Below, piece by piece: positions 33,176-43,303 of a stretch of 64,000 nt of DNA (the first letter of the stretch is position 1; each line of letters starts with the position of its first letter). The notes beneath the pieces were generated by a model that did not search any database, was not told the DNA's origin, and saw nothing but the letters and a program-made list of their open reading frames with translations. This stretch comes from Sphaerisporangium corydalis. GTDB lineage: Bacteria > Actinomycetota > Actinomycetes > Streptosporangiales > Streptosporangiaceae. A program made the position numbers and the translations under genes. The stretch is taken from assembly GCF_025506355.1 (NCBI RefSeq), contig NZ_JANZYP010000023.1:46916-110915 (forward strand), given 5' to 3'.

Positions 33176-34202
33176 TGTCGCCTCCCGCGATGAGCAGGGT
33201 CACTTCGTGGTCTGCGCCCAGGACCTCTTCGGCGAGGTCACGGGGGGTCTTGCCGTCGTGCCCGACCAGGTCGAGCGGCGCGCCCGCCTGGACGAGGAGC
33301 CGCGCGCATTCGGCGTAGCCGTGCCACAGCGAGTCGTGCAGCGGGCTGTAGCCGTTGGTCGCGCCCTGGAACCCGAGGTCGATGCCGGGGCGGGTGACGA
33401 GCAGCCGGGTGATCTCGACGTGCCCGTTGTAGACCGCCTTGTGCAGCGGGACGGCGCCGAAGGTGGGCTCGACGGCGTTGACGTCGGCCCCGGCGGACAG
33501 GAGCGCCTCGACGATCTCGGTGTGCCCGTCGCGGCACGCCACCAGCAGGGCGGTGTGCGCGTCGTTGAACCCGTTGACTAGCGGCCAGCGCAGGTCGACG
33601 GGGAACCCGGAGCCGAGCAGCGCGCGCACGGCGGCCACGTCGCCCGAGGTGACGGCGTTCATCAGCGCGTGTCCGTGCGCCGCCGCCTCGTCGGCCTCCT
33701 CGCGGGCGCGGAGCAGCTTGTCGGACTCGACGAGCCGTTCCTTGCCGAAGGTGTTGACGTTGAGCTCGTAGTCGAAGTGCTCCTTCAGCGAGAAGCCGTA
33801 GTGCGTGGACAGGTTCAGGCCCGCGCCGTGGCCGAGCAGCACGTCGACGATCTCGGGCCACTTGAACCACAGGGCGTCCATGAGCGGGGTGTGGCCGGTG
33901 GTCGCGGCCACCGCGTCCACGAAGGCGCCGGCGTCGAGCAGGGCGCGGACCACCTCGGCGCTGCCGCCCTGGCAGGCCTTGTGCACGGCGGTCGCGCCGG
34001 CGCCGGTGTCGGTGGTGAGGACGTCGGCGCCCGCGGCGAGCAGTGCTCGCACCGCGGGCGCGTCGGCCAGGCCTGCGGCGATCATCAGAACGGTGAGTCC
34101 GGTGTCGGGGTCGCGTTCGGAGGGATCGGCGCCGGCCTGGAGGAGGGCGTGGATCTCGTCCATGGCACCGCGGCGTACCGCGGCGGTCAGCTCGCCTTTC
34201 AT
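33162..34202 (-). CDS. Ankyrin-repeat protein
   Basis: A 346-residue protein made of about eight ankyrin repeats: GLTVLMIAAGLADAPAVRAL, TAVHKACQGGSAEVVRALLD, HTPLMDALWFKWPEIVDVLL, TALLVACRDGHTEIVEALLS, VPLHKAVYNGHVEITRLLV, SPLHDSLWHGYAECARLLV, KTPRDLAEEVL. A non-repeat insert (FSLKEHFDYELNVNTFGKER) breaks the array near the middle. The start is MKGELTAAV at 34202, with AAAGGTGG upstream; the open frame before it is non-coding. It is the first gene of the ankyrin/GMC/SDR operon and probably scaffolds the GMC enzyme. Confidence 0.88.
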   Translation of the reverse strand: MKGELTAAVRRGAMDEIHALLQAGADPSERDPDTGLTVLMIAAGLADAPAVRALLAAGADVLTTDTGAGATAVHKACQGGSAEVVRALLDAGAFVDAVAATTGHTPLMDALWFKWPEIVDVLLGHGAGLNLSTHYGFSLKEHFDYELNVNTFGKERLVESDKLLRAREEADEAAAHGHALMNAVTSGDVAAVRALLGSGFPVDLRWPLVNGFNDAHTALLVACRDGHTEIVEALLSAGADVNAVEPTFGAVPLHKAVYNGHVEITRLLVTRPGIDLGFQGATNGYSPLHDSLWHGYAECARLLVQAGAPLDLVGHDGKTPRDLAEEVLGADHEVTLLIAGGDNDRN

Positions 34203-34300
34203 GTGCCACCTTTCGGTAAGGCATCCGTTGAGGTGGACAGTAGGGCCGGCCGCTCCCGGTCGCCATAAGGGCGCCTTTTTCGCCGGGCACTTTGTCAGTT

Positions 34301-34312
34301 GGGCGATCGCCC
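34301..34312. promoter_or_regulatory. Palindrome in divergent promoter region
   Basis: GGGCGATCGCCC is a perfect 12-bp palindrome in the 272-base gap between the ankyrin operon and the large plus-strand cluster. Further on are TTGACT (34358) and TTGACG (34411), each without a convincing -10, and the repeated word GAAGTCG. No gene lies in the gap. A shared operator for the two divergent transcripts is possible. Confidence 0.4.
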
Positions 34313-34474
34313 GGAGCGCCCCGAGGATAAACCGATATTTCGGGAATACCACGCGACTTGACTTAAATGACGGTTTTTAGGGGCGAAGTCGAGAAGTCGC
34401 GACATGTCCTTTGACGCTCCCCGATTTACGCTGCGATGCTCAATTCCAAGATCCTCTCCGGCAAAGGAGATTCC

Positions 34475-35185
34475 ATGATCCATCAGTACATCCTGGCGGC
34501 CCCCAAGCCGGGCATGACCCCCGAGGAGTTCCAGGACTACTGGGTGCACGTCCACGCGGTGAAGTTCGCCGCCAAGATCCCGCAGATCCGGCGCTACCTC
34601 ATCGACTCGCGGGTGCCCTTCGACGGCGACCTCGGCCGGCCGTCGCTCCCGCACCAGGGGATCGCGGAGATCTGGCTCGCCAACGAGGAGGAGCAGCTCG
34701 CCTCCCTGCAGACCGAGGAGTTCCTCCAGGGGGCCAGGCTCGACGAGCCCAACTGGGCCGCCTTCTGGATGACCATCGTCCTGGACACCGACGCGCACGA
34801 GATCGTCCCGGGACCGCCGCTCACCGACACCTCCCCGTCCTGGGTCAAGATGACGACGCTGATCAAGCGCAGGCCCGGCCTGTCGCTCGGCGACCACCGC
34901 CGTCAGACCCTGGGGAACTACGCCCCCGAGGTCAGCGGGCTGCCCGGGCTGCGCCGCCACGTGCACGCCCACACCAGGGACGGCTACTACACCTTCGGCG
35001 AGGCGGCCTTCGACAGCGTCGAGCAGATCTGGTTCGACGACCTCGACGCCCTCCGCGAGGCGCTGGCCTCGCCCTACTACGCAGAAAGGGTGCGGCCGGC
35101 GCTCGACGCCGTCGCCGACCCCGCGCACGTGTTCTCGCTGACGGCCAGGGAGGACTGGATCATCGGCCCGCAGGAGAAGCCATGA
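34475..35185 (+). CDS. EthD-domain protein, tandem dimeric alpha-beta barrel
   Basis: A 236-residue protein with two EthD/dimeric alpha-beta-barrel halves: IHQYILAAPKPGMTPEEFQD with YWVHVHA (residues 2-110), and VKMTTLIKRRPGLSLGDHRR with GLPGLRRHVHAHTRDG (about 125-235). Proteins of this fold act as small oxygenases, dehydratases or decarboxylation helpers, or as folding partners. Start ATG 34475 has AAAGGAGA upstream. It is the first gene of a 13-gene same-strand cluster and overlaps the DJ-1 gene by four bases. Its reaction is unknown. Confidence 0.78.
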   Translation: MIHQYILAAPKPGMTPEEFQDYWVHVHAVKFAAKIPQIRRYLIDSRVPFDGDLGRPSLPHQGIAEIWLANEEEQLASLQTEEFLQGARLDEPNWAAFWMTIVLDTDAHEIVPGPPLTDTSPSWVKMTTLIKRRPGLSLGDHRRQTLGNYAPEVSGLPGLRRHVHAHTRDGYYTFGEAAFDSVEQIWFDDLDALREALASPYYAERVRPALDAVADPAHVFSLTAREDWIIGPQEKP

Positions 35186-36006
35186 GCAAGAAGATCCTTG
35201 TCGTTCTCTCCGAGCACGGTTACTGGGGCGAGGAACTGCTCGGCCCGCTGACGCAGTTCGACCAGCGGGGCTACGAGGTCGTCTTCGCCACCCCCACCGG
35301 CAAGCGCCCCTACGCGCTGCCGCCCAGCATGGACTCCGACTACGTCGACCCGCCGCTCGGCCGGGGCGTCACCTCGCCCGAGGTCGCCAAACTGACCCGC
35401 GAGCTGGACGAGTCGGGCCGGCTCGCCCAGCCCCTCGACATCTCCGGGTGGCTGCCCGAGCGCCCCTACACCGCCGACCCCGGCTACCTGCGCGGGCTGG
35501 AGGCCTACCACCGCGCGGTGGCCTCGGTCGAGACGCAGATCGAGGCCTACGACGCGATCCTGATCGTCGGCGGCAGCGGGCCGATCGTCGACCTGGCCAA
35601 CAATGAGCGCGTGCACGCGCTGATCCTGTCCTTCCTGCGGGCCGGCAAGCCGGTCGCCGCCGAGTGCTACGGCGTGGCCTGTCTGGCCTTCGCCCGCGAC
35701 TGGGAGGACCGCAAGAGCATCATCTGGGGCAAACACGTCACCGGCCACTGCAAGGAGTACGACTACAAGGACGGTACCGGCTTCCTCGGCACCGACTTCA
35801 ACATGGGCCCGCCGCCGTACCCGCTGGAGTACATCCTGCGCGACGCCACCGGACCCGAGGGCCGCTACCACGGCAACTTCGGCAAGGAGACCTCGGTCAT
35901 CGTCGACTACCCGTTCATCACGGGCCGCTCGACGCCCGACTCCTTCCTCACCGGACAGAAGATCGTCGAGGCACTCGAAGACGGCCTGCGCCGTTTCGGC
36001 TGGTGA
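35182..36006 (+). CDS. DJ-1/PfpI superfamily protein (cluster copy 1)
   Basis: A 274-residue class I glutamine-amidotransferase-like protein: KKILVVLSEHGYWGEELLGP, YEVVFATPTGKRP, YDAILIVGGSGPIVDLANN, and the nucleophile elbow with Cys162 in VAAECYGVACLAF. It is longer than typical DJ-1 (about 190), with an insert at residues 45-110 and a C-terminal extension. Related proteins include glyoxalase III-type and isonitrile-hydratase-type enzymes. It is coupled at both ends: ATGA with EthD, and seven bases before the ThDP enzyme. Confidence 0.82.
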   Translation: MSKKILVVLSEHGYWGEELLGPLTQFDQRGYEVVFATPTGKRPYALPPSMDSDYVDPPLGRGVTSPEVAKLTRELDESGRLAQPLDISGWLPERPYTADPGYLRGLEAYHRAVASVETQIEAYDAILIVGGSGPIVDLANNERVHALILSFLRAGKPVAAECYGVACLAFARDWEDRKSIIWGKHVTGHCKEYDYKDGTGFLGTDFNMGPPPYPLEYILRDATGPEGRYHGNFGKETSVIVDYPFITGRSTPDSFLTGQKIVEALEDGLRRFGW

Positions 36007-36013
36007 GCAGGAC

Positions 36014-37639
36014 GTGACCAGACGCGGCAACGAGGCGATCATCGAGCAGTTCCTCGCCGACGGCATCACGCACATGTTCGGGAACCCGGGCACGGTCGAG
36101 CAGGGTTTCCTCGACGCGCTGGAGAAGTACGACGACTTCCGCTACATCCTGACCCTGCAGGAGACGGTGGCGGTGGGCGTCGCCGACGGGTACGCCCGCG
36201 CCACCGGCGGCCCGGCGCTGGTCCAGCTGCACAGCGGGGTCGGCCTCGGCAACGGCATCGGCATGCTCTACCAGGCCAAGCGCGGCCACACGCCGCTGGT
36301 GGTCATCGCCGGCGAGTCCGGCGTCCGCTACGAGGCCATGGACGCCCAGATGGCGGCCGACCTGGTGGCCATGGCGCGGCCGGTCACCAAGCACGCCACC
36401 CGGGTCACCGACCCCTCGTCGGTGCTGCGCGTGCTGCGCCGCGCCGTCAAGATCGCCATGACGCCGCCGCGCGGCCCCGTGTTCGTGGCGCTCCCGCTGG
36501 ACGTGCTCGACCGGCCCAACGACGAGCCGGCCCAGCCGTCCGTGATCCCGCACACCGCCTGCGCGCCGGTCCCCGAACTGGTCAGGTCGGCGGCGGCGCT
36601 GCTCGCGGGCGCCGAGAGCCCGCTGATCCTGATGGGCGACGGCATCGCCGCCTCCGGCGCCCAGGAGGAACTGACCCGCGTCGCCGAACTGCTCGGCGCC
36701 GACGTGTGGGGGGTGGAGCTGTCGGAGATGTGCATGGACGGCCGCCACCCCCTGTTCCGCGGCCAGCTCGGCCACATGTTCGGCGAGGTCAGCCGGGCCG
36801 TGGTGGAGAAGGCCGACGCGGTCCTGGTCGTCGGCACCTACCTGTTCCCCGAGGTCTTCCCCGACCTGGTCACGCCCTTCAGGCCGGACGCCCGCATCGT
36901 GCACATCGACCTGAACGCGTACGAGATCGCCAAGAACCACCCGGTGACGCTCGGCCTGATGGCCGACCCCAAGGCCACGCTGGCCGCGCTCGAAGGCGAG
37001 CTGGCCCGGTCGATGAGCCCCGGGGACCGGGACGCCGCCGCCCTGCGGCTACGGCGCGGCGCCGAACGGACCGGCGGCGGCACCGGCGACGACTCGCTGC
37101 TCGCCGCCTTCGCCCAGCGGCTCGCCGAGCGCGCGCCCGAGGACCTGATGGTCTTCGACGAGGGCCTGACCGCCGCCGGGGTCCTCGGCACCTACCTGCC
37201 GCCCCGGCTGCCCGGGCACTGGTTCCAGACCCGCGGCGGCTCGCTCGGCGTCGGGATCCCCGGCGCCATCGGCATCAAGCTCGCGCACCCGGGCAAGACC
37301 GTCGTCGCGTTCACCGGCGACGGCGGGAGCATGTACACCATCCAGGCGCTGGCCACCGCGGTGCGCGAGGGCGTCGGCGCCAAGTTCGTCGTCTGCAACA
37401 ACCGCAGCTACCGGCTGCTCGACCTCAACATCGAGCAGTACTGGCGCGAACGGGACATCCCCCTGCACGCCTTCCCCCGCTCGTTCAACCTGGCCCACCC
37501 CGACCTCGGCTTCGTCGACATCGCCAAAGGCATGGGCGTCGAGGCGATGCGCGTCGAGAAGCACGGCCAGGTCGACGAGGCGGTCGAGCGGATGCTGCTG
37601 GACGACAGGCCCTTCCTCATCGACCTCGACACGGAGTAG
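36014..37639 (+). CDS. Thiamine-diphosphate enzyme, benzoylformate-decarboxylase-like
   Basis: A 541-residue ThDP-dependent enzyme of the decarboxylase/acetolactate-synthase superfamily. The N-terminal Pyr domain has MFGNPGTVEQGFL, Glu50 in LTLQETVAVGVADGYARATG (cofactor activation) and His73 in QLHSGVG, the position of a catalytic histidine in benzoylformate decarboxylase. The C-terminal PP domain has the ThDP/Mg motif FTGDGGSMYTIQALATAV ending VVCNNRSY. It probably decarboxylates or ligates a 2-keto acid. GTG start. It lies between two DJ-1 genes in the same transcript, a combination suggesting 2-oxoaldehyde or keto-acid chemistry. Confidence 0.88.
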   Translation: MTRRGNEAIIEQFLADGITHMFGNPGTVEQGFLDALEKYDDFRYILTLQETVAVGVADGYARATGGPALVQLHSGVGLGNGIGMLYQAKRGHTPLVVIAGESGVRYEAMDAQMAADLVAMARPVTKHATRVTDPSSVLRVLRRAVKIAMTPPRGPVFVALPLDVLDRPNDEPAQPSVIPHTACAPVPELVRSAAALLAGAESPLILMGDGIAASGAQEELTRVAELLGADVWGVELSEMCMDGRHPLFRGQLGHMFGEVSRAVVEKADAVLVVGTYLFPEVFPDLVTPFRPDARIVHIDLNAYEIAKNHPVTLGLMADPKATLAALEGELARSMSPGDRDAAALRLRRGAERTGGGTGDDSLLAAFAQRLAERAPEDLMVFDEGLTAAGVLGTYLPPRLPGHWFQTRGGSLGVGIPGAIGIKLAHPGKTVVAFTGDGGSMYTIQALATAVREGVGAKFVVCNNRSYRLLDLNIEQYWRERDIPLHAFPRSFNLAHPDLGFVDIAKGMGVEAMRVEKHGQVDEAVERMLLDDRPFLIDLDTE

Positions 37640-37642
37640 CCC

Positions 37643-38278
37643 GTGGTCAACGCGCGCGTCGCGATCCTCATGGAGAGCGACTTCTACGAGCCCGAGATCT
37701 TCTACTACCAGCGCAGGTTCGCCGAGGAGGGCGTGACCCTCGACTTCCTGACCCGGCTCTGGGGCCAGGAGTCCATCACCTTCACCGGCCACGAGTACCG
37801 GGCGCCCTTCGCCGTCTCCAAGAGCCTGGAGCACGTCGACCCGGCCGGCTACGACGCGGTCATCGTGCCCTCGGGCATGGTGTCGGACCGGCTGCGCTAC
37901 ACCGAGGACGTCAACCGGCTCGCCCCCGCCACCGACTTCCTGCGCCGCGCCTTCGAACACCCCGCTGTCATCAAGGGGATCATCTGCCACGGCATGTGGC
38001 TGGCCTCCTCCATCCCGTACACCGTGCGGGGCCGCAAGATCGTCTGCCACAACAACCTGGTCGGCGACGTGCGGAACATGGGCGCCGAATACGTCGACGA
38101 GGACGTGGTCGTCGACGGCGACCTGGTGACCGGCCGGTCCGGCCAGCACTGCCACCTGTTCGCCAGGACCCTCGTCGAACTGCTCGCCCGCAAGGACCTC
38201 GCCCCGAACGGCCTGCTCTCCCAGATGGACCCGTCCTCGCAGAAGGACCTGGTCGCACAGAAGGGTGGAACCCCGTGA
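37643..38278 (+). CDS. DJ-1/PfpI superfamily protein (cluster copy 2)
   Basis: A 211-residue DJ-1/PfpI protein: ARVAILMESDFYEPEIFYYQ (acidic residue near the active site), YDAVIVPSGMVSDRLR, and nucleophile elbow Cys115 in IKGIICHGMWLASS, followed by the VRGRKIVCHNNLVGDVRNMG tail typical of PfpI. Only about the length and core of the fold are shared with copy 1, so the two are not recent duplicates. It starts three bases after the ThDP gene stop and overlaps the AGE gene by four bases. Confidence 0.85.
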   Translation: MVNARVAILMESDFYEPEIFYYQRRFAEEGVTLDFLTRLWGQESITFTGHEYRAPFAVSKSLEHVDPAGYDAVIVPSGMVSDRLRYTEDVNRLAPATDFLRRAFEHPAVIKGIICHGMWLASSIPYTVRGRKIVCHNNLVGDVRNMGAEYVDEDVVVDGDLVTGRSGQHCHLFARTLVELLARKDLAPNGLLSQMDPSSQKDLVAQKGGTP

Positions 38279-40083
38279 ACTTCACCTTCTCCGACACGAT
38301 CGCCGGTCAGGTCACCGCCTACGACAGGCAGGCCAAGACCGCCACCGTGTCCACCGCTGACGGCCGCCAGTTCGCCGTGTCGGTGGACGGCGAGCCGAGC
38401 GCCGAGCTGATGCGCAACCTCGGCGAGCCGTACACCGACGCCTCCGGGCAAATCGACGCGATGCTCACGCCCGGCCGGTTCCTGTTCGCCTACGGGGTCT
38501 TCTACCCCAAGGGCGAGGGCCAGATCTTCGACGCCAAGCGGATCATCTTCCTCGGCAGGCGCCCGGGCGACTTCCGCTTCGAGGAGTCCGGCTGGTGGAT
38601 CCACCAGCTCGAGGAGATCGCCGCCTTCTACCGCAAGGCGCAGTTCGGCGACGGGCCGGTCGACTTCTCCGAGTACCGCACGCTGCTGCGGCTGGGCGGC
38701 GAGAAGACCGGCAGCCACGTGCAGGAGACCGACACGATCTCCCGGCTGGTGTACGGCATGGCGTCGGCGTACATGCTGACCGGTGACGACACCTACCTGG
38801 AGGTCGCCGAGCGGGGCACCGAGTACCTGCGGTCGCACCTGCGCTTCGTCGACACCGACGAGGACATCGTGTACTGGTACCACGGCCTGCGCAAGGACGG
38901 CGACATCGAGCGCAAGCTGTTCACCTCGGAGTTCTCCGACGACTACGACGCCATCCCGATGTACGAGCAGATCTACGCGCTCGCCGGCCCGATCCAGACC
39001 TACCGGGTCACCGGCGACCCGAGGATCAAGAGCGACGCGGACGCCACCCTGCGGCTGTTCGACCGGTTCTTCCTGGACCGCGAGGGCGGCGGCTACTTCT
39101 CGCACATCGACCCGATCCTGTTCAGCGCCGACCACGAGTCCCTGGGCGAGAACCGGGCCAGGAAGAACTGGAACTCGGTCGGCGACCACGCCCCCGCGTA
39201 CCTCATCAACCTGTACCTGGCCACCGGCGACCCCGCCTACGCCAAGTTCCTGGAGTACACCTTCGACACCATCGTGGAGCACTTCCCCGACGACAAGAAC
39301 AGCCCGTTCGTCCAGGAGCGCTTCCACCGGGACTGGTCGCACGACACCACGCACGGCTGGCAGCAGAACCGCGCCGTGGTCGGGCACAACCTCAAGATCG
39401 CGTGGAACCTCATGCGGATGAACTCGCTCAAGCCCAAAGCCGAGTACTCCGAACTGGCCGCGCACATCGGCGACATCATGCCCCCGATCGGCAGCGACCG
39501 GCAGCGCGGCGGCTGGTACGACGTCGTGGAGCGGGCCCGCCGCGAGGGCGAGGACCGCTACCGGTTCGTCTGGCACGACCGCAAGGCCTGGTGGCAGCAG
39601 GAGCAGGCGATCCTGGCCTACCTGATCCTCTTCGGCACCACCGGTCAGGAGCGCTTCCGCGACGAGGCGCGCGGCGCTGAGTCGTTCTACAACGCCTTCT
39701 TCCTCGACCACGACGAGGGGGCGGTGTACTTCAACGTGCTGGCCAGCGGCCTGCCGTACCTGCTCGGCACCGAGCGGTTCAAGGGCAGCCACTCGATGAG
39801 CATGTACCACTCGTCCGAGCTGTGCTACCTGTCCGCCGTCTACAACAACCTGCTCATCAACGGCAAGTCGCTGGACCTGTACTTCAAGCCCGACCCGGAC
39901 GGCTTCGCCGGCCGCACCCTGCACGTCTCGCCCGACCTGCTGCCCCCCGGCTCCATCAGGATCGCCTCGGTGGAGATCGACGGCGAGCCGTACCAGGACT
40001 ACGACGCCGAGGCCCTCACCGTCCACCTCCCCGAGGCGACCGGCCGGGTCAAGGTCAAGGTCAAAGTGGAGGCCACGCGATGA
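38275..40083 (+). CDS. AGE (N-acylglucosamine 2-epimerase) superfamily protein with N-terminal beta domain
   Basis: A 602-residue protein. Residues about 1-85 are beta-rich (FSDTIAGQVTAYDRQAKTAT). The rest is an alpha/alpha-barrel of the AGE superfamily: WWIHQLEEIAAFYRKAQF, GMASAYMLTGDDTYLEVAERG, YWYHGLRKDG, FFLDREGGGYFSHID, NRAVVGHNLKIAWNLMRM, KAWWQQEQAILAYLILFG, SHSMSMYHSSELCYLSAVYN. The conserved His in VGHNLK and WWQQEQ match catalytic positions of AGE enzymes. The C-terminal ~60 residues form another beta segment. It may isomerise or hydrolyse a sugar; the exact reaction is unknown. GTG start overlaps the upstream stop. Confidence 0.8.
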   Translation: MNFTFSDTIAGQVTAYDRQAKTATVSTADGRQFAVSVDGEPSAELMRNLGEPYTDASGQIDAMLTPGRFLFAYGVFYPKGEGQIFDAKRIIFLGRRPGDFRFEESGWWIHQLEEIAAFYRKAQFGDGPVDFSEYRTLLRLGGEKTGSHVQETDTISRLVYGMASAYMLTGDDTYLEVAERGTEYLRSHLRFVDTDEDIVYWYHGLRKDGDIERKLFTSEFSDDYDAIPMYEQIYALAGPIQTYRVTGDPRIKSDADATLRLFDRFFLDREGGGYFSHIDPILFSADHESLGENRARKNWNSVGDHAPAYLINLYLATGDPAYAKFLEYTFDTIVEHFPDDKNSPFVQERFHRDWSHDTTHGWQQNRAVVGHNLKIAWNLMRMNSLKPKAEYSELAAHIGDIMPPIGSDRQRGGWYDVVERARREGEDRYRFVWHDRKAWWQQEQAILAYLILFGTTGQERFRDEARGAESFYNAFFLDHDEGAVYFNVLASGLPYLLGTERFKGSHSMSMYHSSELCYLSAVYNNLLINGKSLDLYFKPDPDGFAGRTLHVSPDLLPPGSIRIASVEIDGEPYQDYDAEALTVHLPEATGRVKVKVKVEATR

Positions 40084-40417
40084 GCGTCAACGTCACCACG
40101 CGGAGCGCCGACGGGATCACCCTGGTGCGCCTCGACGGGGAGATCACCAGCAACAGCGCGCCCGGGGTGCAGGACCGCATCCTCCCGCTGGCCGGCGACA
40201 CCGGGAGGCTGCTCATCGACTTCACCGGCGTGCCGTACGTGTCCAGCGCCGGGCTGCGGATGCTGCTGCTCCTCTACCGGCGGGCCCAGGCCGCCGACGC
40301 CAAGATCGTCCTGGTCGGCCTGTCGGAGGAGGTCAGATTCGTGATGTCGGCCACCGGGTTCCTCGACTTCTTCGAGATCGGCGACGACGCCGAGACCGCG
40401 ATGGGCGGCGTACGGCC

Positions 40418-40421
<4 letters not shown>
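40080..40421 (+). CDS. STAS-domain anti-anti-sigma-type protein (copy 1)
   Basis: A 113-residue SpoIIAA/RsbV-like STAS protein: ITLVRLDGEITSNSAPGVQD, LLIDFTGVPYVSSAGLRMLL. The phosphorylatable serine of the family falls at Ser56 (or 55) in YVSSAGLR. In partner switching such a protein, when dephosphorylated, binds the anti-sigma-type ATPase. It overlaps AGE and GlgX by four bases on each side, so a signalling protein is embedded in a carbohydrate operon. Confidence 0.9.
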
Positions 40422-42511
<2,090 letters not shown>

Positions 42512-42574
42512 ACCGGCGCGCACGACCCCACCGGCTCCGGTGAACGGACCGGTTCCCACGACCAGGAGGCCCCC

Positions 42575-42883
42575 GTGGCATTCACCGCAACCCTCAGTAC
42601 GAACGCGGACATCGCGACCATCCGCCTCGCCGGCGAGCTCGACGCCTCGACGGCGCCCGAGTTCCACGAGGCCATCGACGACGCCGCCGCGACCGGCGCC
42701 GGGCGCGTGGTCATCCAGGCCGCCGAGCTGACCTACATCGCGAGCGCGGGCCTGCGGGCCCTGGTGTTCGCGCGGCAGAAGCTGGGCGAGGACATCGTCA
42801 TCGAGATCACCGGCGCGACCGAGCCGGTCATCCGGGTCATCCGGATGGCCGGGCTCGACCACAGCTTCGAGATGACCGGTTAG
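42575..42883 (+). CDS. STAS-domain anti-anti-sigma-type protein (copy 2)
   Basis: A 102-residue STAS protein: ATIRLAGELDASTAPEFHEA, VVIQAAELTYIASAGLRAL, with Ser57 at the phospho-site (ASAGLR). It differs enough from copy 1 to suggest a distinct partner or a different signal. A GTG start is preceded by AGGAGG, so it has its own strong ribosome-binding site. It lies nine bases before the anti-sigma-type ATPase, the standard RsbV-RsbW arrangement. Confidence 0.9.
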   Translation: MAFTATLSTNADIATIRLAGELDASTAPEFHEAIDDAAATGAGRVVIQAAELTYIASAGLRALVFARQKLGEDIVIEITGATEPVIRVIRMAGLDHSFEMTG

Positions 42884-42892
42884 CGAGGAACC

Positions 42893-43303
42893 GTGCCCCG
42901 GATCCCCGCGTCACTCGAAGCGCTCGACGAGGTGGCGGGTTACGTCCTGGCGCTCGCCGAGCGCGCGGGACTGCCCGCCCCCCGCGCCCACCGGCTGCGG
43001 CTGGCGGCCGACGAGCTGGCGACCAACATCGTCGTCCACGGCTACCGGGAGACCGGGGGCGTGCTCGCCGTGGAGGGGGGTGTTGAGGACGAGGCCGTCT
43101 GGATCAGGTTCGAGGACGAGGCGCGGCCGTTCGATCCCCGGGCCGGGCTCCAGCGGCCCGACCAGGACATCCCGGTCGCGCAGCGCCGCATCGGCGGCCT
43201 CGGCGTGTTCCTCGCGCTGACCGCCCTGGACGGTTTCACCTACGAACGGGTGGCCGGACGCAACATCAGCACGCTGCGGATCCTCAGGGATGGAGCGACA
43301 TGA
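42893..43303 (+). CDS. Anti-sigma-type serine kinase (RsbW/SpoIIAB-like HATPase)
   Basis: A 136-residue GHKL ATPase of the HATPase_c_2 group: N box RLAADELATNIVVHGYRE, G1-like FEDEARPFDPRAGL, and GGLGVFLALTALDGFTYERVAGRN at the lid and G2. In this family it phosphorylates the STAS partner and either binds a sigma factor or another target. No sigma gene is in the cluster, so the downstream target is open. GTG start; overlaps the phosphatase gene by four bases. Confidence 0.9.
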   Translation: MPRIPASLEALDEVAGYVLALAERAGLPAPRAHRLRLAADELATNIVVHGYRETGGVLAVEGGVEDEAVWIRFEDEARPFDPRAGLQRPDQDIPVAQRRIGGLGVFLALTALDGFTYERVAGRNISTLRILRDGAT

